Assembly (NCBI RefSeq): GCF_039522165.1
Contig: NZ_BAAADE010000001.1
Coordinates: 1,279,155 to 1,343,154, forward strand
Reading direction: 5' to 3'
DNA from: Paenochrobactrum glaciei
Lineage (GTDB): Bacteria > Pseudomonadota > Alphaproteobacteria > Rhizobiales > Rhizobiaceae
DNA: 64,000 nt
Shown: positions 26,210 to 34,853 of the stretch, in pieces
Numbering within the stretch: position 1 is the first letter of the stretch
Layout of the letters: every line of letters begins with the position of its first letter
Program-made: the position numbers and the translations under genes
Notes under the pieces: model-generated
What the model saw: only the letters and a program-made list of their open reading frames with translations
Databases searched by the model: none
What the model was told of the DNA's origin: nothing

Positions 26210-26435
26210 TACGGATTGAGCCTGTTTGGGTCATGTCGATGCCTTGCGGGAACAGCGCCTGCATATCTTGACGATTGGCACGTTCATTCATCAACGGAAT
26301 GATAATCATACCAAGGGCAAGAGCTGCCGAGCCGAACAATAAAGCAATGCGCAGAGCACTGCTTTTGGCATTGGAAAGCGGACGATAGGATGGATCGAAG
26401 TCGATCTCGTTGAACTGTTTTTGACGATTACCCAT
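26205..26435 (-). CDS. Hypothetical single-pass membrane protein, 76 aa
   Basis: Polar N-terminus (about 25 residues with FDPSYRPLS), one helix (about residues 29-49, IALLFGSAALALGMIIIPL) and a polar tail ending in QTGSIRN. The family is not recognised. Its TAG stop falls inside the palindromic repeat. It is 108 bp downstream of mutT on the same strand. Confidence 0.7.
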   Translation of the reverse strand: MGNRQKQFNEIDFDPSYRPLSNAKSSALRIALLFGSAALALGMIIIPLMNERANRQDMQALFPQGIDMTQTGSIRN

Positions 26436-26543
26436 TACTCAAAACTCCGGGTGTTACGAACCGCAGTGTCGCGTAATGAAGTGAAAGATAAATTAACAAA
26501 ATCGCATGCAGCGATGTTCGTCACAGATAATCACAAAAAGATT

Positions 26544-26960
26544 TTACAACAAATCGCATAAAATAGGGATGAGCGGCTCGTCAGCCGGTGGCATCGGATA
26601 ATCACGCATGTCCCGCGGGCGCACCCATTTGATCGCTTGGCCTTCCATGCCGCGAGCAATGCCTTCATAGCGGCGGCAGATATAAAGCGGCATCAACAGG
26701 TGAAAGTCATCATATGTATGGCTGGCGAATGTCAGCGGTGCCAGACAGGCAGCCTGGGTCGTAATGCCTAATTCTTCCTGTAATTCACGAATGAGGGTTT
26801 CTTCCGGTGTTTCACCGGCTTCAACCTTGCCGCCCGGAAACTCCCACAAGCCTGCCAGCTGTTTGCCTTCAGGGCGTTGCGCCAGCAAAACGCGGCCGTC
26901 ATTGTCCACCAATGCACAGGCGGCCACTAATAAAATACGGCGTTGTGGGGTATTGCTCAT
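26544..26960 (-). CDS. mutT: 8-oxo-dGTP diphosphatase MutT-like, 138 aa
   Basis: A Nudix hydrolase that removes oxidised guanine nucleotides. The Nudix box is complete: G39-KVEAGETPEETLIRELQEEL-G (about residues 39-61), preceded by LWEFPGG. The ATG at 26960 has GAGAC upstream; an ATG five codons earlier lacks a ribosome site. Downstream of a GNAT gene by 51 bp on the same strand. Substrate range is inferred from close similarity to MutT. Confidence 0.9.
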   Translation of the reverse strand: MSNTPQRRILLVAACALVDNDGRVLLAQRPEGKQLAGLWEFPGGKVEAGETPEETLIRELQEELGITTQAACLAPLTFASHTYDDFHLLMPLYICRRYEGIARGMEGQAIKWVRPRDMRDYPMPPADEPLIPILCDLL

Positions 26961-27011
26961 GGTCGTCTCATTCATTTCAGATAGTTTGGTGCATTCAAAG
27001 CGCACAACAGC

Positions 27012-27797
27012 TTAAGGCATTTCGCGGTAGGAATAGCGATAGCTCTCACTAAAGCCCAGTTTACGATAAAGGGCCAATCCTGCAAGGTTGCTTTCTTCAA
27101 TTTGCAGCCATGCGCGTTTCGCCCCTTGTTGCTGCGCCCATGATAAGCCGCAAGCAATGAGTGCTTCTGCCAGTCCTTGACGTTGATGCGAGGGCACGGT
27201 TGCCAGATCAAAAAGGCCTGCCCACGCATAATCTTTTACACATAGGCCGGCAGCCACTGACTGGTCGCCTTTGTTGGCAATCATCATTGCTTTGGAAGGG
27301 CGGATCTGGCTTAAAATATCGGTTAGGGCAGGCAGTAGCGCTTTTTGCTCTGCAAGGCTTTTGCCATGTGTTTCCAGCGAAGCTTGGGCATAAGCCGCAA
27401 TATCATCGCTTATGGTGATATCGGCCGGTTTAGTGTCAAAATCCGGTTGAATGGCACGCACCATGGTGATGGTGCGCCCTTTTTCCACCCAGCCCAGCTC
27501 ATCCAGATATTGGTTAAGTTCCGGTGCAGCAAGCGGTGACAGTCGGAAAACAGGACGTTTACCGGCCACAAGGAACATGGCTTTGATCAAGGCGATACGT
27601 TCATCCAGATTATGAAAATCGCCCGGATCAAGCGGATTGACCGAGTTCAGCCGCTTGGACTGATGATCCGGTGTCAGACGGATGGCCCAGCTCCCGCTGT
27701 AGCGCACCTGATTTGCAGGCCATGCGCGAAAGCCCAAGGCTTCAAGCTGGCGAACAATCGTTAGATCGGGTGCTGATGTCGGGGAACTGGTCATCAT
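27012..27797 (-). CDS. GNAT family N-acetyltransferase, 261 aa
   Basis: The C-terminal third has the acetyl-CoA-binding pattern LATVPSHQRQGLAEALI, followed by LQIEESNLAGLALYRKLGFSESY, standard for GNAT enzymes. The N-terminal half also folds as a degenerate GNAT-like domain. Acceptor unknown. Located between argJ and mutT; the same position next to argJ is common in Rhizobiales. Confidence 0.86.
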   Translation of the reverse strand: MMTSSPTSAPDLTIVRQLEALGFRAWPANQVRYSGSWAIRLTPDHQSKRLNSVNPLDPGDFHNLDERIALIKAMFLVAGKRPVFRLSPLAAPELNQYLDELGWVEKGRTITMVRAIQPDFDTKPADITISDDIAAYAQASLETHGKSLAEQKALLPALTDILSQIRPSKAMMIANKGDQSVAAGLCVKDYAWAGLFDLATVPSHQRQGLAEALIACGLSWAQQQGAKRAWLQIEESNLAGLALYRKLGFSESYRYSYREMP

Positions 27798-27815
27798 CTG
27801 TGTCTTTGTTTGCGC

Positions 27816-27850
27816 GCATCCTGAAACGTGCTGAGCACTTTTCAGGATGC
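27816..27850. other. Long hairpin between argJ and the GNAT gene
   Basis: GCATCCTGAAA / TTTCAGGATGC with an inner GTGC-TGA-GCAC forms a nearly perfect 15-bp stem and 3-base loop. It sits in the 61-bp gap between two minus-strand genes. No T-run follows on the minus strand, so it looks like an mRNA-stability or partial-termination element rather than a classic terminator. Confidence 0.55.
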
Positions 27851-27858
27851 GTTGTTAT

Positions 27859-29100
27859 TTAACTGCGGTAGTCGCCGTTGATGGCCACATATTCCTTGGT
27901 GAGGTCACATGTCCAAACCGTTGCCTTGCCACGGCCAAGACCAATATCCACACGGATATAAATATCTTCGCCCTTCATATAATCGGAAGCAGCGGTTTCT
28001 GAATAATCCGGATCGCGTTCCCCCTGATGTGCCACGCGGATATCGCCGAACCAGATGGTGAGCAAATCACGCTCGGCTGGTTCACCGGCTTTCCCAACGG
28101 CCATTACAACACGGCCCCAATTGGCATCTTCACCGGCGGCTGCGGTTTTAACCAGTGGTGAATTTGCGATAGAAAGAGCAATTTTCTTGGCGGAAGCGGC
28201 GGATTTTGCACCGGTCACTTCAATTTCAAGCATCTTGCGTGCGCCTTCGCCGTCGCGTGCAACCTGCATGGCAAGCGACTTCAACAGGCGGTTTAATGCT
28301 TTTTTGAACTGGTTGAGGCGCGTGTCTTTGACATCGGTGATCGCTGGTGCGCCACGCTCGGCAGCGGTGCCGGTCGAAAATAGCATCAAAGTGTCGGAAG
28401 TGGAGGTGTCGCTGTCAACGGTCATCGAGTTGAAGGTCGGGTCAACGCCTTTAGAGAGCATGCTCTGCAACACTTGCGAAGAGATCGGCGCATCGGTGAC
28501 AATGAAAGACAGCATGGTCGCCATATCAGGTGCAATCATGCCGGCACCTTTGGCAATACCATTGATGATAACAGGCACTTCGCCGATCAGCACAGTTTCG
28601 GTTGCAACCTTCGGATAAGTATCCGTGGTCATGATCGCTTTGGCTGCTTCCGTCCAATAATTATCGACGGCATTTTGTGCCATGTCGCCCAGCAGATGCG
28701 AAAACTTGCTTGCATCCAATGGTTCACCGATAACGCCGGTGGAAGCGAGGAAAATTTCGGTGGTCGAGCAGCCGATAGCCTGAGCGGCGGCTTCTGCGGT
28801 GGCTTGCGTGCTGGCGCGGCCTTTGGAGCCGGTGAAAGCATTGGCATTGCCGGAATTGACCACAACGGCGCGCGCTTTGCCGTGAACGAGGTTCTGGCGG
28901 CAGAAATCAACCGGAGCAGACGGGCATTTCGAGCGGGTAAATACACCTGCTGCTTCTGCCGGCTGATCAAAGATCAGCATCATAACGTCTGTTCGGCCTT
29001 TATATTTAATACCCGCTTCTGCGGTGGCAATACGCGCTCCTTTAATCGCGGGCATCGCCGGATAATGTTTTGGAGCAAGCGGAGAAATAGGTGCCGACAT
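27859..29100 (-). CDS. argJ: Bifunctional ornithine acetyltransferase/N-acetylglutamate synthase, 413 aa
   Basis: Recycles the acetyl group in arginine synthesis. The self-cleavage site ATML is at residues 194-197, with Thr195 becoming the nucleophile of the beta chain; the oxyanion segment STGVIGE is at about 120-126. Both halves are present. It lies downstream of the PPIase gene, separated by a terminator, so it is likely expressed from its own promoter. Confidence 0.96.
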   Translation of the reverse strand: MSAPISPLAPKHYPAMPAIKGARIATAEAGIKYKGRTDVMMLIFDQPAEAAGVFTRSKCPSAPVDFCRQNLVHGKARAVVVNSGNANAFTGSKGRASTQATAEAAAQAIGCSTTEIFLASTGVIGEPLDASKFSHLLGDMAQNAVDNYWTEAAKAIMTTDTYPKVATETVLIGEVPVIINGIAKGAGMIAPDMATMLSFIVTDAPISSQVLQSMLSKGVDPTFNSMTVDSDTSTSDTLMLFSTGTAAERGAPAITDVKDTRLNQFKKALNRLLKSLAMQVARDGEGARKMLEIEVTGAKSAASAKKIALSIANSPLVKTAAAGEDANWGRVVMAVGKAGEPAERDLLTIWFGDIRVAHQGERDPDYSETAASDYMKGEDIYIRVDIGLGRGKATVWTCDLTKEYVAINGDYRS

Positions 29101-29229
29101 GATAGCCTCAAATACTGGTCATGTAATGTGATTGTGAATTTTTCTGCTTTTAAAGCAATCAACTTCTGCATCTCTTATGCGGCTTTTCCAAGCCTTTGCA
29201 TAGAGATACCTTGTGTGAGACGCAAAAAA

Positions 29230-29263
29230 ACGGGCACTTTTAAAATCAATTAAAAGCACCCGT
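29230..29263 (-). terminator. Intrinsic terminator of the PPIase gene
   Basis: ACGGGCACTTTTAA and TTAAAAGCACCCGT pair with two mismatched positions; on the minus strand the stem is followed by TTTTTTT. It lies 50 bp after the PPIase stop and before argJ. Confidence 0.8.
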
Positions 29264-29315
29264 TGTATTTTTGTCTTTTCAGGCCGTTATTTTAGGCCTG
29301 ATGCCGAAACAAAAC

Positions 29316-30239
29316 TTATTGTTTTGGAGCTTCTTCAGCATCCTGTTCGGCTGCTGCTTCCTTCATGGCTTTCTCAACAGCCGGATCATCATAAGTGATC
29401 TTCATGGCGTTGCGCAGGTCTTTGATCATGGTGACATAACGCTCACGCATAATCATCGAGCGGATTTCGTCTTTAACCTGATCAAATGCCGGTGGCTGTT
29501 TGGTGCGCTTGTCTTCCAGCTTGATGATGTGGAAACCAAACTGTGATTCGACTGGCTCTTTGGTGTAGCTGCCCGGTTCCAGCGCAAAAGCTGCTTTTTC
29601 AAACTCAGGCACCATCATGCCTTCGCCGAAATAGCCAAGATCGCCACCCTGTGCGGCAGAGCCGTCAGTGGAGTTTTCTTTGGCCAAATCTTCAAATTTG
29701 GCACCGCCATCCAGCTTCTTGATGATTTCTTCGGCGTCTTTTTTCTCTTTTACGAGAATGTGACGGGCACGAACTTCGTTTTGTGCAGGCAGAGCTGCAA
29801 TTTCTTTGTCATAACGGGCGCGTGCATCTTCGTCGGAGATTTTGTCGACGATTTCAGCTTTGAAAACTTCATTATGCAGCGCGCGGTCTTTTAAGAAACC
29901 CATACGGCGCTTGAAGTCTTCTGACTGGTCAAGTTTGTTTTTCTCGCCTTCAGCAGCAAGAGCTTTGATGTCGATGAGAGCAGCCAAAGCAGCCAAACGG
30001 CGCTGCTCAACCGGCAGACGGCCAAATTGCGGATCCAGATCGGTTGCAGCCTGATCAACTTCGCCCTGCGTGATGGCGACGCCGTTAACAGTGGCCAGAA
30101 CTTTGCCCGGTTCATCTTTTTCGGATTCGGTCGCAGCAGGAGCCGGAGCGGCTGTTTCCTGTGCGATAGCTGTGCCCATTACGCCGCCCAAAAATGCAGT
30201 TGCAGCGAGAAGGACAAGGCTTTTACGGTAAAGTGTCAT
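29316..30239 (-). CDS. Periplasmic parvulin-type peptidylprolyl isomerase, 307 aa
   Basis: A signal peptide (residues 1-26, ending AIAQE) leads into a SurA/PpiC-like chaperone part and a parvulin domain (about residues 135-230) with VRARHILVKEKKDAEEI, DGSAAQGGDLGYFGEG and QFGFHIIKLED. Expected to help fold secreted and outer-membrane proteins. A Glu/Ala-rich tail ends the protein. It diverges from secA, a combination well matched to protein export. Confidence 0.93.
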   Translation of the reverse strand: MTLYRKSLVLLAATAFLGGVMGTAIAQETAAPAPAATESEKDEPGKVLATVNGVAITQGEVDQAATDLDPQFGRLPVEQRRLAALAALIDIKALAAEGEKNKLDQSEDFKRRMGFLKDRALHNEVFKAEIVDKISDEDARARYDKEIAALPAQNEVRARHILVKEKKDAEEIIKKLDGGAKFEDLAKENSTDGSAAQGGDLGYFGEGMMVPEFEKAAFALEPGSYTKEPVESQFGFHIIKLEDKRTKQPPAFDQVKDEIRSMIMRERYVTMIKDLRNAMKITYDDPAVEKAMKEAAAEQDAEEAPKQ

Positions 30240-30539
30240 TAAAAATTCTCCATTGGAACCGTCTACCGACCTGATAAATACGGCATAATTTGGCCTTAAA
30301 AAGCATCTGTTATCATAGATGATAACGCGCTACTACGTTGACATCACGCAATCCCACTCTTATCTCTCCAACGGCTTTGCGTCCAGTAAGCTTGCTTGGG
30401 TTTGCACGAAGGTTCGAAAATTGCGCCGTTTGGTTGCGCGCGAATGTTGTGCATTTTGATGCAAGTGCTTAGATTGACGTAAATAAAAGCATTTTAATGC
30501 CGGTAGTTAGCTGGCTGAACGGACAGGAAAGGACCAGGA
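30240..30539. other. Divergent ppiC-secA intergenic region
   Basis: No gene is seen. The region carries an 18-bp perfect palindrome (30309-30326) and a TTGACA at 30338-30343, with TATCTC 17 bases later as a weak -10, a possible secA promoter. An alternative start further right cannot be excluded. Confidence 0.45.
30309..30326. promoter_or_regulatory. 18-bp perfect palindrome, possible operator
   Basis: GTTATCAT-AG-ATGATAAC is a perfect inverted repeat located 12 bases before the TTGACA of the candidate secA promoter and about 70 bases from the divergent ppiC start. It could bind a dimeric regulator acting on both genes. No matching regulator is encoded nearby. Confidence 0.4.
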
Positions 30540-33266
30540 ATGGTCAGCTTTGGCGGTCTCGCCCGTAAGATTTTCGGCTCATCTAATGACCGCCGTGTCA
30601 AAAGCATGCGTCAGCGCGTTCAAGAAATTACTGCGCTCGAGAAAAATTATGAGGCTCTCACAAACGAACAGTTGCAGGCGAAAACCGCGGAATTCCGTGC
30701 CGCTTTGGCCAATGGTAAAACTGTTGATGATTTGCTTCCAGATGCGTTTGCCACTGCCAGAGAAGCCGCAAAACGTGTGCTTGGTATGCGTCCCTTCGAT
30801 GTGCAGCTGATTGGTGGTATGGTGCTGCATGAGCGCGGTATTGCTGAAATGCGTACCGGTGAAGGTAAAACCTTGATGGCAACCTTGCCGGTTTACCTCA
30901 ACGCTCTTGAAGGCAAAGGCGTTCACGTCGTAACGGTTAACGATTATCTTGCCGGTCGTGACGCCCAGACAATGGCGAAGCTTTATAATTTCCTCGGCCT
31001 CACCGTTGGTGTGATCGGCCATGGTATGGATGATGATCAGCGCCGCGCTTCTTATGGTTGCGACATCACCTATGCGACTAATAACGAACTTGGCTTCGAT
31101 TATCTGCGCGACAACATGAAATATGAGCGCGCCCAGATGGTGCAGCGCCCGCATCATTACGCGATTGTCGACGAAGTTGATTCGATTTTGATCGATGAAG
31201 CCCGTACGCCTTTGATTATTTCTGGCCCGCTGGAAGATCGCACCGATTTTTATAACCTCATTAATAATTTTATTCCGCAATTGTCTGCGGAAGATTTTGA
31301 AGTTGATGAGAAAGCCAAAACGGCAATCTTTACCGAGGTCGGTACTGAACGCATGGAACAGCTTTTGGCTGAAGCCGGACACTTGAAGGGGGAAGGTCTT
31401 TACGACATTGAGAATGTCGCCATCGTGCACCATCTCAACAATGCGTTGCGTGCGCACACCTTGTTCCAGCGCGATAAAGATTACATCGTCAACAATGACG
31501 AGATTGTCATCATTGACGAATTTACTGGCCGTATGATGCCGGGTCGTCGTTATTCCGAAGGTCTGCATCAGGCTCTGGAAGCCAAGGAAGCGGTTAAAAT
31601 TCAGCCGGAAAACCAGACGCTTGCTTCGATTACCTTCCAGAATTATTTCCGTATGTATACCAAGCTTGCCGGTATGACCGGTACAGCAGCAACGGAAGCA
31701 GAAGAATTCGGCAATATTTACGGTCTGGAAGTTGTAGAAATTCCAACCAACCTGCCGGTTGCCCGTATTGATGACCATGATGAGGTTTATCGTACGGTTG
31801 AAGAAAAATACAAAGCAATCGTGCGTGATATTCTTGAAGCCCATGCAAAATCACAGCCCGTTTTGGTTGGTACGACTTCGATTGATAAATCGGAATTGCT
31901 GGCCGAACGTTTGCGCAAAGACGGCGTAAAAGATTTTCAGGTTTTGAACGCCCGCTATCACGAGCAGGAAGCATTCATTATCGCGCAGGCCGGTGTACCG
32001 GGTTCGATCACTATTGCTACTAATATGGCCGGTCGTGGTACGGATATTCAGCTCGGTGGCAATCTGGAAATGCGCGTGCAGCAGGAACTGGCTGATATGC
32101 CGGAAGGTGCTGAACGCGACCAGAAGATCGAAGAGATTAAAGCTGACATCGCCCGTTTGAAAGAAAAAGCGCTGGCTGCCGGCGGTCTTTATGTTCTGGC
32201 GACCGAGCGTCATGAAAGCCGCCGTATTGATAACCAGCTGCGTGGTCGTTCCGGCCGTCAGGGTGATCCGGGTCGCTCGAAATTCTTCCTGTCCTTGCAG
32301 GATGATCTGATGCGTATTTTCGGCTCCGACCGTATGGACGGCATGCTCCAGAAGCTGGGTCTGAAGGAGGACGAAGCTATCGTTCATCCGTGGATCAATA
32401 AAGCGCTGGAAAAAGCACAGAAGAAGGTTGAAGCGCGTAACTTTGAAATGCGCAAAAACCTGCTTAAATATGACGACGTTATGAATGATCAGCGTAAGGT
32501 GATCTTTGAACAGCGTCTTGAAATGATGGATAGCGAGCATCTGACCGATGCTGTGACCGAAATGCGCCATGAAGTCATTGAAGACATGGTGGCAGCCCGT
32601 ATTCCTGAAAACGCTTATGCGGAAAAATGGGATATTGCCGGTCTTAAAGAAGATGTTGCAAAAACCTTGAACCTTGATTTGCCTGTTGAAGAATGGGCGA
32701 AGGAAGAAGGTATTGCTGAGGAAGAATTCCTCAACCGCATCATGGAAGCGGCTGATAAAGCTGCTGCTGACCGTGCCGAGCGTTTCGGTGAACAGATTAT
32801 GACCTATGTGGAAAAATCTGTGATCCTGCAGTCGCTTGATAATCTGTGGCGCGAACATCTGGTTAATCTGGATCATTTGCGCTCGGTTGTTGGTTTCCGT
32901 GGTTATGCGCAGCGCGATCCGCTGAGTGAATATAAGACGGAATCTTTTGAACTGTTTCAGGCCATGCTCGGCAACTTGCGTGAAGTGGTGACATCGCAGC
33001 TGATGCGTGTGGAACTGGTGCGTGAAGCAGCCGAAGAGCCAGCGCCGGAACTGCCAGTCATGAGCGGTAGCCACATTGATGGTTCAACCGGCATGAATGA
33101 TTTTGATCCGGATGCCTGGGCAGAACATCAGGCAGATGAGCGCGTTATTGATCCGTCTCTTCGTGATGCCAGCGACCCGCGCACATGGGGTCGTGTCAGC
33201 CGCAATGAGAGCTGCCCTTGCGGTTCTGGTAAGAAATACAAGCATTGCCACGGTGCATTTGACTAA
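30540..33266 (+). CDS. secA: Preprotein translocase ATPase SecA, 908 aa
   Basis: The motor that drives preproteins through SecYEG. Walker A is in MRTGEGKTL (about residues 101-109), the DEAD-like box is VDEVDSILIDEA, and the second nucleotide domain carries NMAGRGTDI and GRSGRQGDPG. The C-terminal SEC-C zinc motif CPCGSGKKYKHCHG is intact (about residues 891-904), for SecB and lipid binding. A terminator follows. Confidence 0.98.
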   Translation: MVSFGGLARKIFGSSNDRRVKSMRQRVQEITALEKNYEALTNEQLQAKTAEFRAALANGKTVDDLLPDAFATAREAAKRVLGMRPFDVQLIGGMVLHERGIAEMRTGEGKTLMATLPVYLNALEGKGVHVVTVNDYLAGRDAQTMAKLYNFLGLTVGVIGHGMDDDQRRASYGCDITYATNNELGFDYLRDNMKYERAQMVQRPHHYAIVDEVDSILIDEARTPLIISGPLEDRTDFYNLINNFIPQLSAEDFEVDEKAKTAIFTEVGTERMEQLLAEAGHLKGEGLYDIENVAIVHHLNNALRAHTLFQRDKDYIVNNDEIVIIDEFTGRMMPGRRYSEGLHQALEAKEAVKIQPENQTLASITFQNYFRMYTKLAGMTGTAATEAEEFGNIYGLEVVEIPTNLPVARIDDHDEVYRTVEEKYKAIVRDILEAHAKSQPVLVGTTSIDKSELLAERLRKDGVKDFQVLNARYHEQEAFIIAQAGVPGSITIATNMAGRGTDIQLGGNLEMRVQQELADMPEGAERDQKIEEIKADIARLKEKALAAGGLYVLATERHESRRIDNQLRGRSGRQGDPGRSKFFLSLQDDLMRIFGSDRMDGMLQKLGLKEDEAIVHPWINKALEKAQKKVEARNFEMRKNLLKYDDVMNDQRKVIFEQRLEMMDSEHLTDAVTEMRHEVIEDMVAARIPENAYAEKWDIAGLKEDVAKTLNLDLPVEEWAKEEGIAEEEFLNRIMEAADKAAADRAERFGEQIMTYVEKSVILQSLDNLWREHLVNLDHLRSVVGFRGYAQRDPLSEYKTESFELFQAMLGNLREVVTSQLMRVELVREAAEEPAPELPVMSGSHIDGSTGMNDFDPDAWAEHQADERVIDPSLRDASDPRTWGRVSRNESCPCGSGKKYKHCHGAFD

Positions 33267-33312
33267 TATTGATTAAGTTTGGCGCTGGTTAACCAGCCTC
33301 AAGCCTTTGACT

Positions 33313-33354
33313 GAAAGCCGCTGCGCCGATGATGATCGGTCGGCGGCTTTTTGT
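33313..33354 (+). terminator. Intrinsic terminator of secA
   Basis: AAAGCCGCTGCGCCGAT pairs imperfectly with ATCGGTCGGCGGCTTT around a GATG loop, followed by TTTTTGTTTG. Confidence 0.85.
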
Positions 33355-33476
33355 TTGCTTTTTATTAAGCTTCTGTTTTGTCTTTATTTTAAAGGGTTTC
33401 CCCTATAGATGCTTAAAAATACTTACCTTTATGGCGGGTTTTTACTGCTCTATTGCGTAATTTAAAGGGGATTCAG

Positions 33477-34760
33477 ATGGTTGTGCATCCATTGCTTGAG
33501 GAGAAGGCGCAAGGAGCAGAGGGCGTGTCGGCTGATGAGCCTAACACGTCAAAACGACCTGTTGCCCGATCAGAAACAAGCGAAGGTTATGGCGCACAAA
33601 GTGATATTCCGCGTAAACTTGATATTTATGCGGCCTCGGCCGGTTATGAATTGCGCAATGAACTCGACTTTTTAAGCAAGCGCACGATTGAGCCGAATAT
33701 TTTTTACAATGCCCGTTTTCTGGCGCCTGCCATGCCGCGGCTGGAAGACCGCACCATTCGTTTCATGGTGATGCGTGACGAGAATGAAGAGCGCAGCCGC
33801 TTGCGCTTTGTCATGCCCTATACGATGGAGCGTTTAGGCTGGGGCAGTGGCCAGACCATGCTGCGCGCATGGACAACAAGGTTTTCCCCGCAGGGCACAC
33901 CTTTAATCGATCAGGATGACCCGTCAGGCGTTGTTGATGATCTGTTTGACATCTTAAGCCGCAAACATTTGCAATTGCCGCAGGTAATGGTTTTTCCGCA
34001 TATGCGCAGCAATGGCGCGACAACGAAAACAATCCGTGAGGTTGCCCGTCAACGCCAGTTGCCCATGCAGGTGCTGGAAAATGCACCGCGCCCATTTTTG
34101 ATCAGTGATCTGACAGGCGAGGACTATTTCCAAAAACATACCACCGGCGGTCAGACTATGCAGATGCAGGCTTTGCTGGAAAGCCTGTCTGAACTTGGCG
34201 ATGTGCAATATACCGTCAGCACCGGTATTGATGATATCCGGCTTAAATTTGAGCGCTTTATTCTGCTGGAAAACCGTACCGAGCGCACCAAGCAAAAGAC
34301 GAAAATTGTCGGTGACCGTTACCGCGAGGCTTTTGCCCGTGAAGCGGTCAACAATCTGGCAGAGCGCGGTGCGGTGCAGCTTCACTCGCTGGAACTCAAT
34401 GATAAAACCATTGCGGCTGCGATTATATTCATCGAAAACGGTGATGCGTGGCTGTGGAAGACTGCCTTTGCTGAGGGCTTGCGCTCATTTACACCGGACA
34501 GTTTGTTGCTGGGGCAGGTGATCAGACATGTTCTGGCGGATGGGAATATTAAGCGGCTGGATGCCTGTACGCAGGCTGAGCAGCCCTTGGTTGAAGCGAT
34601 GTTTAATGTGCTGGAGTCGCAAGAAACATTGATCATCGGCTTGCACAAAGATGCGCAGCGTTTAGTTGAAATGGCAACGACTAAGGTCAGGTTTCGCAAT
34701 CAAAGCAGCGCTTTAAAGCAAATTATACGTCAGTTGACCCGCCGTTTTAAATCTGAATAA
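33477..34760 (+). CDS. GNAT/CelD (BcsL-like) acyltransferase domain protein, 427 aa
   Basis: The first 55 residues are polar and low in complexity (many Glu, Ser, Thr), probably disordered. The remainder has alpha/beta character with a C-terminal acetyltransferase-like half (roughly residues 270-400) containing TKIVGDRYREAF, IAAAIIFIENGDAWLWKTAF and a TPDSLLLGQVIRHVL stretch, as in CelD/BcsL or FemAB-like proteins. Function is unknown; the label acyltransferase rests on fold-level resemblance. The ATG at 33477 has AAAGGGGA upstream. No cellulose genes are nearby. Confidence 0.72.
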   Translation: MVVHPLLEEKAQGAEGVSADEPNTSKRPVARSETSEGYGAQSDIPRKLDIYAASAGYELRNELDFLSKRTIEPNIFYNARFLAPAMPRLEDRTIRFMVMRDENEERSRLRFVMPYTMERLGWGSGQTMLRAWTTRFSPQGTPLIDQDDPSGVVDDLFDILSRKHLQLPQVMVFPHMRSNGATTKTIREVARQRQLPMQVLENAPRPFLISDLTGEDYFQKHTTGGQTMQMQALLESLSELGDVQYTVSTGIDDIRLKFERFILLENRTERTKQKTKIVGDRYREAFAREAVNNLAERGAVQLHSLELNDKTIAAAIIFIENGDAWLWKTAFAEGLRSFTPDSLLLGQVIRHVLADGNIKRLDACTQAEQPLVEAMFNVLESQETLIIGLHKDAQRLVEMATTKVRFRNQSSALKQIIRQLTRRFKSE

Positions 34761-34853
34761 TGCTGCTATCGCCGCTGGATCGGCCGGACATAAAAAAAGC
34801 TTAAATTCAGGCCAGAAAATCTGAATATTGCTTATATTCAGAAAGCACAATTT

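Noticed and set aside
28474..29253. A 259-codon plus-strand frame over argJ
   Set aside because: Antisense to a secure argJ with active-site motifs; no independent support.
30579..33074. Two open frames of over 400 codons antisense to secA (30579-31844 and 31851-33074, minus strand)
   Set aside because: They mirror the codon pattern of secA, have no recognisable domain and no ribosome site; secA is unmistakable on the other strand.
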